Shown piece after piece: positions 23,903-33,307 of a DNA stretch of 64,000 nt. Numbering within the stretch: the stretch's first letter is position 1; each line of letters starts with the position of its first letter. The DNA comes from [Borrelia] turdi (GTDB lineage: Bacteria > Spirochaetota > Spirochaetia > Borreliales > Borreliaceae), in NCBI RefSeq assembly GCF_008828755.2, contig NZ_QBLM01000001.1, forward strand, positions 496,001 through 560,000, read 5' to 3'. A program made the position numbers and the translations under genes. The notes under the pieces are model-generated. The model ran no database searches. It was not told the origin of the DNA and worked only from the letters and a program-made list of their open reading frames with translations.

Positions 23903-24508
23903 TTATATATATATTTTTATAAAGCCCGTGCCTAGGAAATTGAATCTAGCTCCTTCAAATGACAGTGGGTTGCCAAATAGCATAGTTGTTCCAATAGTAG
24001 CAACAGCTTTAAATCCAATCACAATATTTTTAAGAAAACTGTATTCTATTACCAAGGGTAGTCTTATTACAACTCCTATTCTATTTTGAAGAGAAGCTGC
24101 TTGTTGAGTTTCATTTTCTTCTTCTTCTTCAATATTTGATTTCTCAGGACTTCCTTTTGACCAATCTGCGCCTATTCCAATACCTCCGGAAATCATAGTG
24201 TTTTTATGTATTTCATCTTTAAATAAAAGATCTATTCCCACTACAACATAGGGCATGAAATTATTGGGGTTAAGCCCTATAAATCCTCCGTAGCCAAGGT
24301 CTATGTCTACATATGGAACAGATATTGTAATGTTTGTAAGCGGATGTCCAACCCCAAAGCCTATGCCAAATAAATGACGCACAGACTCTTCTTTTGTAAG
24401 AAGTTTCTCAAAATCAAAGTCATCTTCGATCATAGACTTGCTTTTTGATTGAGCAGGTAATAAACCCGTTGTTAATATAAATATTATTATTGCTAATAGC
24501 ATTCTCAT
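23903..24508 (-). CDS. outer-membrane protein, BB0405-like
   Basis: A 201-aa secreted protein with a signal peptide (about 1-19, cut near LPA-Q), paralogous to the following gene through the whole barrel. An acidic Glu-rich stretch near 129-138 looks like an exposed loop and is where the two paralogues differ most. From memory the B31 homologue is surface exposed and needed for mouse infection. The ATG overlaps the stop of the small upstream ORF (ATGA), and GGAG lies just upstream. Confidence 0.83.
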   Translation of the reverse strand: MRMLLAIIIFILTTGLLPAQSKSKSMIEDDFDFEKLLTKEESVRHLFGIGFGVGHPLTNITISVPYVDIDLGYGGFIGLNPNNFMPYVVVGIDLLFKDEIHKNTMISGGIGIGADWSKGSPEKSNIEEEEENETQQAASLQNRIGVVIRLPLVIEYSFLKNIVIGFKAVATIGTTMLFGNPLSFEGARFNFLGTGFIKIYI

Positions 24509-24924
24509 TGAAATTCTCCTTTTTTATATCCAATAATTTTAGATATTATCTTTACAATATTTTTAATAAAGCATAAAAAATTAAAAATATTAATATTTAT
24601 TTGTTTATTTTGATAGCAAAACTTTATTGTTAAACTTTTTATTGTTTTGTTTGTCAAAGTTTTGCTTATCAAAAAATTTTTAATCACAAATACAGGTATT
24701 ATTATACTACTTGACTGTATGTTGATGTTAATCTTGTTTATTTGTATAAGGTTTTTGGAAATATATTTTTGTTTTAAGGTTTTGGTCTTTAAAAAAAATA
24801 TAAATTGATAAATTGGTAATAAATAGCTTTTATTGCAATGCTTTATTTTAAAACGCTTGCAATAAAACTTTATTTGCTTGAAAGTTTTTGAAGTTAATTT
24901 TAGGCCATCATTCTTTTTGTTCAA
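24505..24924 (-). CDS. small basic protein upstream of the paralogous porin-like pair
   Basis: A 139-aa ORF very rich in Lys, Ile and Asn, with four or five Cys and no recognisable domain. Its stop overlaps the next start by ATGA, and B31 has a hypothetical gene (BB0404) in this position as I recall; both favour a real gene. Composition like that of random AT-rich sequence argues against it. It may be a leader that couples translation of the outer-membrane genes. Confidence 0.5.
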   Translation of the reverse strand: MNKKNDGLKLTSKTFKQIKFYCKRFKIKHCNKSYLLPIYQFIFFLKTKTLKQKYISKNLIQINKININIQSSSIIIPVFVIKNFLISKTLTNKTIKSLTIKFCYQNKQININIFNFLCFIKNIVKIISKIIGYKKGEFQ

Positions 24925-25086
24925 AAATTTATCCCAAAAATTTGAATATTAAGTTTTTAATCTATAAACAAATAATATATCAAAGTTTTGAATTTGAAAT
25001 GCTGTTTGATATTATTTTAATTAAGACTAACTTAGTTATACTAAGTTTAGTATATGATTTGTTGTTATTAAACTTATATAAAGCTT

Positions 25087-25764
25087 ATGATTAAACTGTA
25101 TATCGTTTTTTTTTATTTTTTTTCTTTTTTATTGGGATTTTCAGAAAATATTTTTTTTAAAAATTTAGGATTCTCTAATAATGATCAGTATTTTATGTTT
25201 GGCGAATACGGATTTGAAAATGGATATTATTATTCTGCTGTGTACTTTGTTGATGTTGTTAAAAATAATTTTGCAAATTCCGGAGCGCATTCTAGGATTT
25301 TCAAGGAGCATATTGAGTATTCAGACAGCTATGATAAAAGTCTTTATGAACTTTTAAAGATGATTAATTTTAAAGTTAAAGAATTTAAAATTAATCATTT
25401 AAGAAGAGGACGAGAAATTTATTTTTATATTAAAAGTGAAATTCCAGAAACAGATTTTTTAAATTTTGTTGATTTTAAAACAGGAAACGAATATCAAGTT
25501 TTTGTAAATAAGGATATTAATTCTCAAGAACTTTCTTCTTCTTTTAATATTTTTTTATCTATTAGATATTGTAATTCAACTCTAGAAAAACATTTAACTG
25601 TTGGAAGAGGGAATTTCTATAGAAAGAATGTTATTGATTATAAAATAAGGGAGATTTTTTTATTTCCAGATGAAGATGGAATTGTTTTTGTTTTAGAAAA
25701 AATCATGTTAAATTCTTATGGGAATAAGTATAAACGGTTTATGGTTGAAGTTAAAAAATATTGA
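25087..25764 (+). CDS. predicted secreted protein, possibly DUF2259-type
   Basis: A 225-aa protein with a signal peptide (about 1-19) and no lipobox or membrane helix. The mature part begins with NLGFSNNDQYFMFGEYG, a beta-propeller-like phrase seen in spirochaete secreted proteins that I associate, with low certainty, with DUF2259. The ribosome site is weak. It stands alone, about 50 nt before proS, and may be co-transcribed with it. Confidence 0.65.
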   Translation: MIKLYIVFFYFFSFLLGFSENIFFKNLGFSNNDQYFMFGEYGFENGYYYSAVYFVDVVKNNFANSGAHSRIFKEHIEYSDSYDKSLYELLKMINFKVKEFKINHLRRGREIYFYIKSEIPETDFLNFVDFKTGNEYQVFVNKDINSQELSSSFNIFLSIRYCNSTLEKHLTVGRGNFYRKNVIDYKIREIFLFPDEDGIVFVLEKIMLNSYGNKYKRFMVEVKKY

Positions 25765-25816
25765 ATATAATTATTTATTTTTTTAAAGAAGTGTAATGCT
25801 TTAAAAAGGATAATGT

Positions 25817-27283
25817 ATGAATGATTTTATAGCATCAAAAGAAGATGATTATTCTAAGTGGTATTTAGATATAGTTCAAAAAGCAAAACTTGCTGATTAC
25901 AGTCCTGTAAAAGGGTGTATGGTTATTATGCCTTATGGATATTCTATTTGGAGCAAAATTCAGAGTATACTTGATGAAAAATTTAAAGAGACAGGGCATG
26001 AGAATGCCTATTTTCCAATGCTTATTCCTTATGGTTTTTTAGAAAAAGAAAAGGATCATATTGATGGATTTTCGCCTGAGTTTGCTATTATTAAGGATGC
26101 TGGCGGAGAGAGCTTGGCGGAGCCTTTGGTTTTAAGGCCCACTTCTGAAACAATTATTTGGAATATGTATAGTAAGTGGATTAAGTCTTACAGAGATCTT
26201 CCTCTTAAAATTAATCAATGGGCAAATGTTATTCGCTGGGAAAAGAGAACAAGGCCTTTTTTGCGCACTACTGAATTTCTATGGCAAGAAGGACATACCG
26301 CGCATGCTACTGAAGAGGAGGCAATCGAAGAAACTTTGCTTATTTTAAATTTATATAAAAGATTTATGGAAGATTATTTAGCCATTCCAGTTTTTTGTGG
26401 TAAAAAATCTGAAAAGGAAAAATTTGCAGGGGCTGTTTCTACTTATTCTATTGAGGCATTAATGCAAGATAAAAAAGCGCTTCAAGCCGCCACATCCCAT
26501 TATTTAGGTTTAAATTTTGCAAAAGCATTTGATGTAAAATTTCAAGACAAAGATGGCAAGATGAGATATGTATTTGCTAGTAGTTGGGGAGTTTCTACTA
26601 GATTGATTGGTGCTTTAATTATGGTTCATTCTGATGAGAAAGGCTTGATTTTGCCGCCTCGCATTGCTCCTATAGAAATCATTGTTATTCCTATTTTTAA
26701 AAAAGAAGATGAGATTAATAAAAAAATTTTGGATTATTCTGATTGCGTTGTGTGTACTTTAAAAAAAGCAGAATTTAGAGTTGAAATTGATAAGGATATT
26801 AAAAGTTCTCCAGGATTTAGATTTTCTGCTGCTGAGTTTAAAGGTATTCCAATACGTCTTGAAGTAGGAATAAATGATATCCTTTTAAATTCTGTTACTA
26901 TTGTAAGAAGAGATAAAGACAGAAAATTTAAGTATCAAATATCGCTTGATTCTCTTGTTAATAAGGTTAAGGTAGAGCTTGATTCTATGCAAAATGATTT
27001 ATTTAAAAAAGCATTGAATTTTAGGAATCTAAACACTAAAGAGATTTTTAGAAATGGAAAGGACAGTTATAAGTTATTCAAAGCTTATCTAAATGATGAT
27101 TCTGGATTTGTGCTTTCTTGTTGGTGTGGTTGTTTGAATTGTGAAAATATTATTAAAAATGAAACTAAAGCTACAATAAGATGCATTCCTGATGATTTTA
27201 GGGCTAAAGATTTAACAGGCATGACTTGTATTTATTGTTCTTCTAAGGCTAAATACTTTGTTTTATTTGCCAAATCTTATTAA
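25817..27283 (+). CDS. proS: prolyl-tRNA synthetase, archaeal/eukaryotic type
   Basis: Charges tRNA-Pro. At 488 aa it lacks the large editing insertion of the common bacterial form and has the C-terminal extension of the eukaryote-like (type 3) enzymes. Class II motifs are visible: motif 2 in the region RWEKRTRPFLRTTEFLWQEGHTA (about 136-158) and motif 3 in GVSTRLIGALIM (about 259-270). The tail ends in a Cys-rich zinc-like knob (CWCGCLNC near 436-443 and CIYC near 474-477). The sole proS expected in Borrelia; this form is typical of spirochaetes and some other bacteria. Confidence 0.94.
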   Translation: MNDFIASKEDDYSKWYLDIVQKAKLADYSPVKGCMVIMPYGYSIWSKIQSILDEKFKETGHENAYFPMLIPYGFLEKEKDHIDGFSPEFAIIKDAGGESLAEPLVLRPTSETIIWNMYSKWIKSYRDLPLKINQWANVIRWEKRTRPFLRTTEFLWQEGHTAHATEEEAIEETLLILNLYKRFMEDYLAIPVFCGKKSEKEKFAGAVSTYSIEALMQDKKALQAATSHYLGLNFAKAFDVKFQDKDGKMRYVFASSWGVSTRLIGALIMVHSDEKGLILPPRIAPIEIIVIPIFKKEDEINKKILDYSDCVVCTLKKAEFRVEIDKDIKSSPGFRFSAAEFKGIPIRLEVGINDILLNSVTIVRRDKDRKFKYQISLDSLVNKVKVELDSMQNDLFKKALNFRNLNTKEIFRNGKDSYKLFKAYLNDDSGFVLSCWCGCLNCENIIKNETKATIRCIPDDFRAKDLTGMTCIYCSSKAKYFVLFAKSY

Positions 27284-27309
27284 TTTGTTTGATTTTAATT
27301 GATTTTTTA

Positions 27310-28497
27310 TTAATCTTTTAATTCTTTAAAGTTTATTATGTGAATGATTGCAATGTTAAAGGCAAAGTCGATTAGTAAGGCTAAAGAGATTAATATTGGA
27401 AGCATTGGTGTTATGTTAGAAACATTTAGCTCTATTCCTTTTGTATAAGTAGAGCAAAGCATTGTAATTATATAAATTAAGCTGTTTGGTATATGAGGAA
27501 ATGCAAGGACAAAAAAAAATGATAAAGTGCTCATGTAGCTTATTTCATAGATAGAAATAGGTAGGCTAGAATATGATTTTAAAATTATAAAAAATGATAT
27601 TACTGAAACAAAAATAGTCCCAAATTTAGAAACAAAATTTATTAGGGGTATGTTTATAATTATAGATTTTTTTATATTTATTCTTTCATTTTTAATATCT
27701 TCTATTAATATCACATAAGGAGAGTAAGAATCTTTTGATAGTCCTGAAAATATTATGTTTTGAAATGATACAAAGATTCCTTTATATATCATTTTAAAAT
27801 TTTTTGTTAATCTATAACTAATTGTTGGCAATATTACGAATAAAATGATAATCGTCCATGTCAAAAAGAATGTTATACTATTTATATAATTTTGGTAGTC
27901 TTTAAAGCTTTTCAAGCTTGTAATATAATCTGCTGCTATAAAAATGACGCCTATATTTAATATATTCGCAATAAATCCATTGGCATGGTAAAAAAGATTG
28001 GATGCGCTTAGCATAAGTTCTCTAGCTATTCTACCTTTTTGTTTTGCATAATAAAAACTGGTGCCTATTATTATTGAAATCATATAGATGCTCAGCAGAT
28101 TTGGATTGCTAGATGTAAATATTTTGAAAATATTTTTTGGGAAAAATGTTTCTAATAAAGCTTCTTTTTCAAAAAAATGTGCATTTTGTATTGTTTTTTC
28201 TAGTATTGGAATTCTTTGTGGAAGATATATTATTGCAGCTATTATTGATATAGCAACTCCAGATAGGTTGGTTAAAATTCCATAATAAATTGTTTTACTA
28301 AATAGTTTTTTAAAGTTTTTATTTTCAATAATATTTTCAATTCCTAATGGGATTGAAAATATTAAAAAAGGAATAAGAGATAAGTATGATAATCTTATAA
28401 AAGCATGAGATAAAGAGCTGTAAATCCCAAGGGGGAAAAATAATCCCAAAAAGATTCCAATAGATAGCGTGAAAAAAAAATTGATTTTTATATTCAT
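27310..28497 (-). CDS. SDF-family (dicarboxylate/amino-acid:cation) symporter, divergent
   Basis: A 395-aa integral membrane protein with about eight to ten hydrophobic segments in the arrangement of GltP/DctA/TcyP transporters. At the NMDGT sodium/substrate motif the aligned residues read SKFGT (after PLINFV), and the Ser-rich hairpin-1 motif reads SKDSYSP. The usual glutamate/aspartate site is therefore not preserved. It is commonly annotated gltP in B31 (BB0401); the substrate here should be left open. Convergent with proS. Confidence 0.8.
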   Translation of the reverse strand: MNIKINFFFTLSIGIFLGLFFPLGIYSSLSHAFIRLSYLSLIPFLIFSIPLGIENIIENKNFKKLFSKTIYYGILTNLSGVAISIIAAIIYLPQRIPILEKTIQNAHFFEKEALLETFFPKNIFKIFTSSNPNLLSIYMISIIIGTSFYYAKQKGRIARELMLSASNLFYHANGFIANILNIGVIFIAADYITSLKSFKDYQNYINSITFFLTWTIIILFVILPTISYRLTKNFKMIYKGIFVSFQNIIFSGLSKDSYSPYVILIEDIKNERINIKKSIIINIPLINFVSKFGTIFVSVISFFIILKSYSSLPISIYEISYMSTLSFFFVLAFPHIPNSLIYIITMLCSTYTKGIELNVSNITPMLPILISLALLIDFAFNIAIIHIINFKELKD

Positions 28498-28621
28498 ACG
28501 ACTTTTCCTTTCAGAGATTTAAGGTACATTGTGTATAATAAATAGTACTAAATTTTTTTGTAAATATAAACTTTAGAGTTACAATTGTACTTGTGTTGCT
28601 TGTGGGTGTTTTGGGGGTTTT

Positions 28622-30145
28622 TTGTATAAATATCCTGATTCTGTAGATACAGATTTAGATTCAAGATTGCCAAATATTTTAACTTTAGAAGAGCATGATA
28701 AGCAATTTTTTACTAAAGATTTTTATAAGAATCTTATTTCAAGTAGTAAAGAGATTGGCCTTAAGCTTCATAAAGTTTTAGTAGATTATCTAAATCCGAA
28801 GTCAGAAGAGGTTGATAGAGTTTTAAAATATAATCAAGTGATTAACATGTATTGGTCTTTTCTCAGATCAATTGCAAAAAATATTTCAAAATTGACCATG
28901 GAGCAGAAAATCTTATTTAGATTTGCTGCTCTTATTCCAAATGCACTTGGATCTGAAATTCAGTTATTAATTTCAAAAACTATTTGGGACAATCGCTATA
29001 ATGAGTCTTTTATTTATTTTGATGAATGGCTTTATGGGGTTAATAGTTTTAAGCTTAGTAGATTAGCTACTGATTTGCCGATGGATAATTTTAAAGAAGA
29101 AGATATGGAAAAAATTTTACTTAACAAAAAAGAAAAGCTTTTGGCAAATATTGATTTTGCAAAGAGTAGTCTTAAGAGAGCTGATAAGATCAGAGAAGAA
29201 GCTCTTTGTAAGTTAAAAAGTATGTTTGAATTTTTATTTTCAAATAATAGTCAAAACGATTTAACTTATATGTCTGAATACGGAGTACGAAATCCTTATG
29301 CTAATTCGATTTTAAAGCCTTTAAATTTTGCTGGTGATTATGTTGATGATCTTATTAAATCAAATCGAGATATCAATGTTTTTATCAATAAAATTGAAGA
29401 TGCTAACAGGGAGCTTTTTGAAATTCAAAATAAAATGAATAATATTGGAATGTCTGATGAATCAACTATTGCGTATGATGAAGTTGAAGTTATAAGAAGT
29501 GCTAATAAGCTTGCAATAGGGCCAAGGGGTAATCATTTCCCCATTCTTTTGAAAAATAATGTAGTTCCTAATCCTCAATTTTTCGGCAGCAGAGAAAGAA
29601 TTATGCAGCTTGTTTGGGAAATTGAAGATATTCAGCCCAGGCTTTTTCAAAAAGCGTATAGAGGAGATTTGCTCAGAGTAGTTCCTTATTTTATATTAAT
29701 ACCTTCTTATGGTGATAAAGGAATTTGTTGGGAATCAATTGATGTTAAAAATAGAGCAAATGGAAGGGGTAAAATATTAATCCCCATGTATGCTAAAAAC
29801 TTAAAAAAAGCGGTTATTTTAGGTATTGGTGATTTTGTTTGGGAACTTGCAAAAGAACAAGCTTCTTATAGATGGATGGAAACAGGAATTACAGGTCAAT
29901 ATTATGATTATTATGTTAAATTTATTAAAAAAGGAAATATTAAAAATTTTTTTCTAGAAGATTATTTTATTTGGATAGAAAAGGAAAGTAAAGGAATTCA
30001 AAAACTTGAGAAATTGGTGCGCGGCATAATGTGGAGAAATTTGCCCTTTTCTAAAAATTTAAAAGAGTCACTTGCTAAAAAATCTTTTATATATAAAGAT
30101 CTTATTGATAAAGATAAAAATATTCAAGTATCTGATGGGTATTAA
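28622..30145 (+). CDS. conserved Borrelia protein of unknown function (507 aa)
   Basis: I do not recognise a family. It is a soluble, charged protein with no signal peptide or membrane helix. A predicted coiled-coil stretch lies near 165-200 (KEKLLANIDFAKSSLKRADK). A compact C-terminal half has several Trp and Gly motifs (RGNHFPILL near 301, GKILIPMYAK near 383). The frame opens with TTG at 28622 after a G-rich tract (GGGGG); no in-frame ATG exists until well inside, so the TTG start is likely. Isolated between divergent gltP and a convergent ankyrin gene. Confidence 0.75.
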   Translation: MYKYPDSVDTDLDSRLPNILTLEEHDKQFFTKDFYKNLISSSKEIGLKLHKVLVDYLNPKSEEVDRVLKYNQVINMYWSFLRSIAKNISKLTMEQKILFRFAALIPNALGSEIQLLISKTIWDNRYNESFIYFDEWLYGVNSFKLSRLATDLPMDNFKEEDMEKILLNKKEKLLANIDFAKSSLKRADKIREEALCKLKSMFEFLFSNNSQNDLTYMSEYGVRNPYANSILKPLNFAGDYVDDLIKSNRDINVFINKIEDANRELFEIQNKMNNIGMSDESTIAYDEVEVIRSANKLAIGPRGNHFPILLKNNVVPNPQFFGSRERIMQLVWEIEDIQPRLFQKAYRGDLLRVVPYFILIPSYGDKGICWESIDVKNRANGRGKILIPMYAKNLKKAVILGIGDFVWELAKEQASYRWMETGITGQYYDYYVKFIKKGNIKNFFLEDYFIWIEKESKGIQKLEKLVRGIMWRNLPFSKNLKESLAKKSFIYKDLIDKDKNIQVSDGY

Positions 30146-30154
30146 ATTTATTTT

Positions 30155-30832
30155 CTATTTTACCAGAATTCTAATTATTTCTTTGTTTTTCAGCAATTTA
30201 ATTTCTTTTTTGTAATTATCGTCAATGTAAATTTTTTTCTTTTCTAGAGATTTAATTAATTTAATATTTTCTGTTTCTATTGCGGCTTGCATCGGTGTTT
30301 TTCTATTTTTAAGTGTAGAGCTTAAATCAGCTCCGCTTTCTTTTAAAAATTCAAATGCTTTTTCGTTATTAGTATATATTGCCCAAAATATTGGGGAATG
30401 ACCGGTATTATCGATTTGATTAAGGCTTATCCCATAATCCACCAATATTTTTATAATTTCAAATTCATTATTTATTATTGAAATTGAAATTGGAGATATT
30501 TTATGTTTAAGGTTTATTTCTGCCCCAAGGTTTAGTGCGATTAAAACCCCCTTTTTATTGCTGAAAAAAACAGATATTATAAAAAGATCATTTTTGATTT
30601 TTCCTAGATTTTGTAAGGTTTTTTTGTCGTTTATATTTATTGAATTTACAAATTTATTTAAAGCGTCTTTATTTTTTTGATATTCTTTGCTATTGAAAAT
30701 ATACAAATTTTTTTGCAATTCTTTTATTATTGAAATATTTGTATTGGCAGTTGCTAAATTTAAATTCATTATTATTTGGAATAGCAGTAAAGGTATAATG
30801 AATTCTTTTTTCATGTTTTGTAAGTTTTGCAT
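30155..30832 (-). CDS. secreted ankyrin-repeat protein
   Basis: A 225-aa protein. An N-terminal signal peptide lies at about 8-29 (core FIIPLLLFQIIMNLNLATA). Three to four ankyrin repeats then run from about 95 to 200; the clearest is GHSPIFWAIYTNNEKAFEFLKESGADL. The start is uncertain: ATG at 30832 sits directly on AAAGGA, and ATG at 30814 (MKKEF) gives a more usual signal peptide. Ankyrin repeats bind proteins, and an exported one may act at the periplasm or cell surface. Partner unknown. Confidence 0.75.
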   Translation of the reverse strand: MQNLQNMKKEFIIPLLLFQIIMNLNLATANTNISIIKELQKNLYIFNSKEYQKNKDALNKFVNSININDKKTLQNLGKIKNDLFIISVFFSNKKGVLIALNLGAEINLKHKISPISISIINNEFEIIKILVDYGISLNQIDNTGHSPIFWAIYTNNEKAFEFLKESGADLSSTLKNRKTPMQAAIETENIKLIKSLEKKKIYIDDNYKKEIKLLKNKEIIRILVK

Positions 30833-31052
30833 TCCTTTAATAAAGTATTTAATTTTAGATGATTGCTTTTTTAATAAAAGTATTAGATTAATATTTATTA
30901 TAGGTTATTATAAGATTGTTTTTCAATGTTTTTTATATTAGTTGGTATTAATAAAAATGTGGGTATATTAAGTTAATATTTATAAAAATTTTGACAATTT
31001 TAAAATTGAGTTGGCATTTTATTATGTGTAGTTTATATTGTAAAATACTCTT

Positions 31053-32084
31053 ATGAGCCTATTTATTGAAATTGCTAAATTCATTTTGATTTTATTTTTA
31101 TTTGCTTCTTGCAAACAAAAACAAAGTGAAATTCAAAATCTTACCTATCTTTTAAAATCTTCTAATAAGAATAGATTAGATAAATTTCTTATTGTTGATA
31201 GGGTTGTTAATATATATATTGCAAATAAAAATTATGAAAATGCTTTAGAAATTGTAAATAGTGGAATTATTGATGATGAATCTAGAGAATATTATCCTTT
31301 GTATCTTTATTTAATGGGCAATATTTATAATTCTATGGGAGAAGATTTTGTAGCTTTTAGCATTTACAAGCACATTGTTGACAATTTTGATGATTATATT
31401 TATGAAAACTGTTCAGTAAAAACAAGAGTAGCTAAAAAGATTGTTAATTTAAATATTGATTCAATCGATAAGATCAATTATTACAAATTTATATTAAATA
31501 CAGGGATTGATAATTTAAATAATGCGGAAAAGGGTAATTATTTTTATAATCTTGCATTAAGTTTGGAAGATGTTCAAGATTATGATGAATCTTATTTTTA
31601 CTATAAAAAATTTCTTTCAATTCCAAGGTCAAATTTAAAAATAGATTCTAGAGACTATTTTAATGTTGTTACAAAAATTAATTATTTCAATAATCCAGAG
31701 TTTGTTGTTTATAGAAATTTAGGAGATTTAATCCAGGATGTTAAAAATTTTGTTCTCTCTGGAGAAACTTCTAAATTGCTTAATATAAGAGATAAAAATA
31801 ATTTTTTTATTCAAAGTTGGGATCAAAAGGGCGGAAAAAGTAATTCTATTAATACTAACAGCTTTTTAACCACGATGATTAGGCTTGGAGGGAGAAGAAA
31901 AAACGGAATACAATTTGCAAAGCAGCTTGAAGCGGATTCTAGCGATGATATATCTTACCTTGAATCAAGCGGATGGGATCATATTAGGGAATGGTATTTT
32001 GTTTTTAAAAGAATTGTTTATCCTAAAGATCCAGAAATTAATAATGGTTGGACTTGGATAGGTGTTTATTTAGGCAAAAAATAA
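31053..32084 (+). CDS. lipoprotein with TPR-like repeats
   Basis: A 343-aa lipoprotein. The hydrophobic leader ends in a lipobox LFASC, so the mature chain starts at C21 (Lys-Gln-rich tether next). The middle has TPR-like helix pairs (YENALEIVNSG near 69-79, YFYNLALSLEDVQDYDESYFYYKKF near 162-186). The C-terminal 80 residues hold conserved Gly/Trp phrases (GGRRKNG, SGWDHIREWYF). Function unknown. The following exported gene is 13 nt away and surely co-transcribed. Confidence 0.75.
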   Translation: MSLFIEIAKFILILFLFASCKQKQSEIQNLTYLLKSSNKNRLDKFLIVDRVVNIYIANKNYENALEIVNSGIIDDESREYYPLYLYLMGNIYNSMGEDFVAFSIYKHIVDNFDDYIYENCSVKTRVAKKIVNLNIDSIDKINYYKFILNTGIDNLNNAEKGNYFYNLALSLEDVQDYDESYFYYKKFLSIPRSNLKIDSRDYFNVVTKINYFNNPEFVVYRNLGDLIQDVKNFVLSGETSKLLNIRDKNNFFIQSWDQKGGKSNSINTNSFLTTMIRLGGRRKNGIQFAKQLEADSSDDISYLESSGWDHIREWYFVFKRIVYPKDPEINNGWTWIGVYLGKK

Positions 32085-32097
32085 TAGGAAGGAGATA

Positions 32098-32946
32098 ATG
32101 CATTTTTTTAAGTTTCTTTTTAGTTATTTATTTCTACTTTATTCGAATGTTTCTATAATAAAGAATGAGGTTACCGAGACAAGTGTGTATAGAATAATTG
32201 ATTGGGATAAGAAGGTTATTTGTTTTGACATCGTTAAGGAAATTAATGAAAATGAATTTAGACCAGTAGGTTTAAATACGGCTTCTAAATTAATAGCAAC
32301 TATTAATGACTTTAAAGATACTTTAATAAGAGAGTCTCTTTTTAAGATAATTATGGATTCTGAAAATACTTTTAAAAATTATTTTGATCTGAATCCGAGC
32401 TTAATACTTAATTTTTCAGGTCCCAATAGTATTTTGAAAAGATCTTATATAAAATATTCAGAAGATTTAAGAAGCTTAACTGTTAGGTATGAGCTTAGTC
32501 TTTTTCCCGATTTTATAAATTTATTTTTTTCGCATGAAAAGCCTTATAAAGCTTTTTATCCATTGATAAGTGCTGATATTGATAAGACCGATTATACAGG
32601 AATTGTGATTTATGTAGGTGAAGTCTACAATAATACTTTTGGTTCTAAAAAATTGGAAGACTCTTTTTTTATCAAAATTTATGATGAAAACATTAGGCCA
32701 TATTTTGATAAGAGAATGGTTTCTTCGGAAGCTTTGAAAAAATGGGGGATGCTTGAGTATAGTAATGATGTTCTTTATAATAATAAAAATAGGGTTGGGC
32801 ATCGTCCTTTAAAATTAGTTGCCAAAGGCATTTATGGTAAAAATAATACAGATATTATACTTGATGAGCATTCTATTAATAAATTGTTTTCAAATAGTAA
32901 TAACATTAAACTTTTACAAGACGGAAAACTTGTTGTAATAAAGTAA
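32098..32946 (+). CDS. exported protein of unknown function
   Basis: A 282-aa protein with an N-terminal hydrophobic leader (about 4-20) and no lipobox. The mature part is mixed alpha/beta and ends in a beta-rich tail (KLVAKGIYG...GKLVVIK). A strong AGGAGA ribosome site precedes the ATG. It follows the TPR lipoprotein by 13 nt, so the two may work together in the envelope. I do not recognise a domain. Confidence 0.72.
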   Translation: MHFFKFLFSYLFLLYSNVSIIKNEVTETSVYRIIDWDKKVICFDIVKEINENEFRPVGLNTASKLIATINDFKDTLIRESLFKIIMDSENTFKNYFDLNPSLILNFSGPNSILKRSYIKYSEDLRSLTVRYELSLFPDFINLFFSHEKPYKAFYPLISADIDKTDYTGIVIYVGEVYNNTFGSKKLEDSFFIKIYDENIRPYFDKRMVSSEALKKWGMLEYSNDVLYNNKNRVGHRPLKLVAKGIYGKNNTDIILDEHSINKLFSNSNNIKLLQDGKLVVIK

Positions 32947-32964
32947 GAAAATTAATATCTGTAC

Positions 32965-32993
32965 TTGTTTTTTTTCAAACAATCAACTAAGAT
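32965..32993 (+). promoter_or_regulatory. candidate promoter of the tRNA-Thr/ribosomal/rpo operon
   Basis: TTGTTT (32965-32970), 17 nt, TAAGAT (32988-32993), placing transcription start about 20 nt before tRNA-Thr. It is the only reasonable box pair in the 73-nt gap after the previous gene. Inferred. Confidence 0.45.
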
Positions 32994-33019
32994 AATAAAG
33001 AGTTTTATAAGGAATTAAT

Positions 33020-33092
33020 GCCCTTATAGCTCAGTTGGTAGAGCACCACCATGGTAAGGTGGGGGTCGTCGGTTCAAGTCCGATTGGGGGCT
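33020..33092 (+). tRNA. tRNA-Thr (GGT anticodon)
   Basis: A 73-nt cloverleaf. Acceptor GCCCTTA pairs with TGGGGGC, the anticodon stem is CCACC/GGTGG with loop ATGGTAA (anticodon GGT), and the T-loop is GGTTCAAGTCC. CCA is not encoded. Reads Thr codons ACC/ACT. First element of the expression operon. Confidence 0.96.
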
Positions 33093-33119
33093 TTTATTGG
33101 TAGTTAGGAGTTTTGTTGT

Positions 33120-33299
33120 ATGGGTAAAAAGAAGGGAAAAGGAGCTGTTGAGCTTATATCTTTGATTTGTGAAGAGACAGGGATTAGGAATTATACCACT
33201 ACTAAGAATAGACGTAATAAGCAAGAGAAGTTAGAATTGATGAAATATTGTCCAAAATTACGCAAACATACTCTTCATAAGGAAGGAAAAATAAAATAA
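33120..33299 (+). CDS. rpmG: 50S ribosomal protein L33
   Basis: A 59-aa basic protein of the large subunit. Typical L33 phrases are [23 protein letters not shown] and the C-terminal [16 protein letters not shown]. Only one or two Cys are present, so it is not the full four-Cys zinc-binding form. TAGGAG precedes the ATG. It is flanked by tRNA-Thr and tRNA-Trp, a layout shared by many bacteria ahead of secE-nusG. Confidence 0.95.
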   Translation: MGKKKGKGAVELISLICEETGIRNYTTTKNRRNKQEKLELMKYCPKLRKHTLHKEGKIK

Positions 33300-33307
33300 T
33301 AAATAAT

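Noticed and set aside
24888..25094. 68-aa plus-strand frame before the secreted protein gene
   Set aside because: Overlaps both the start of the minus-strand small ORF and the downstream gene; no ribosome site or motif.
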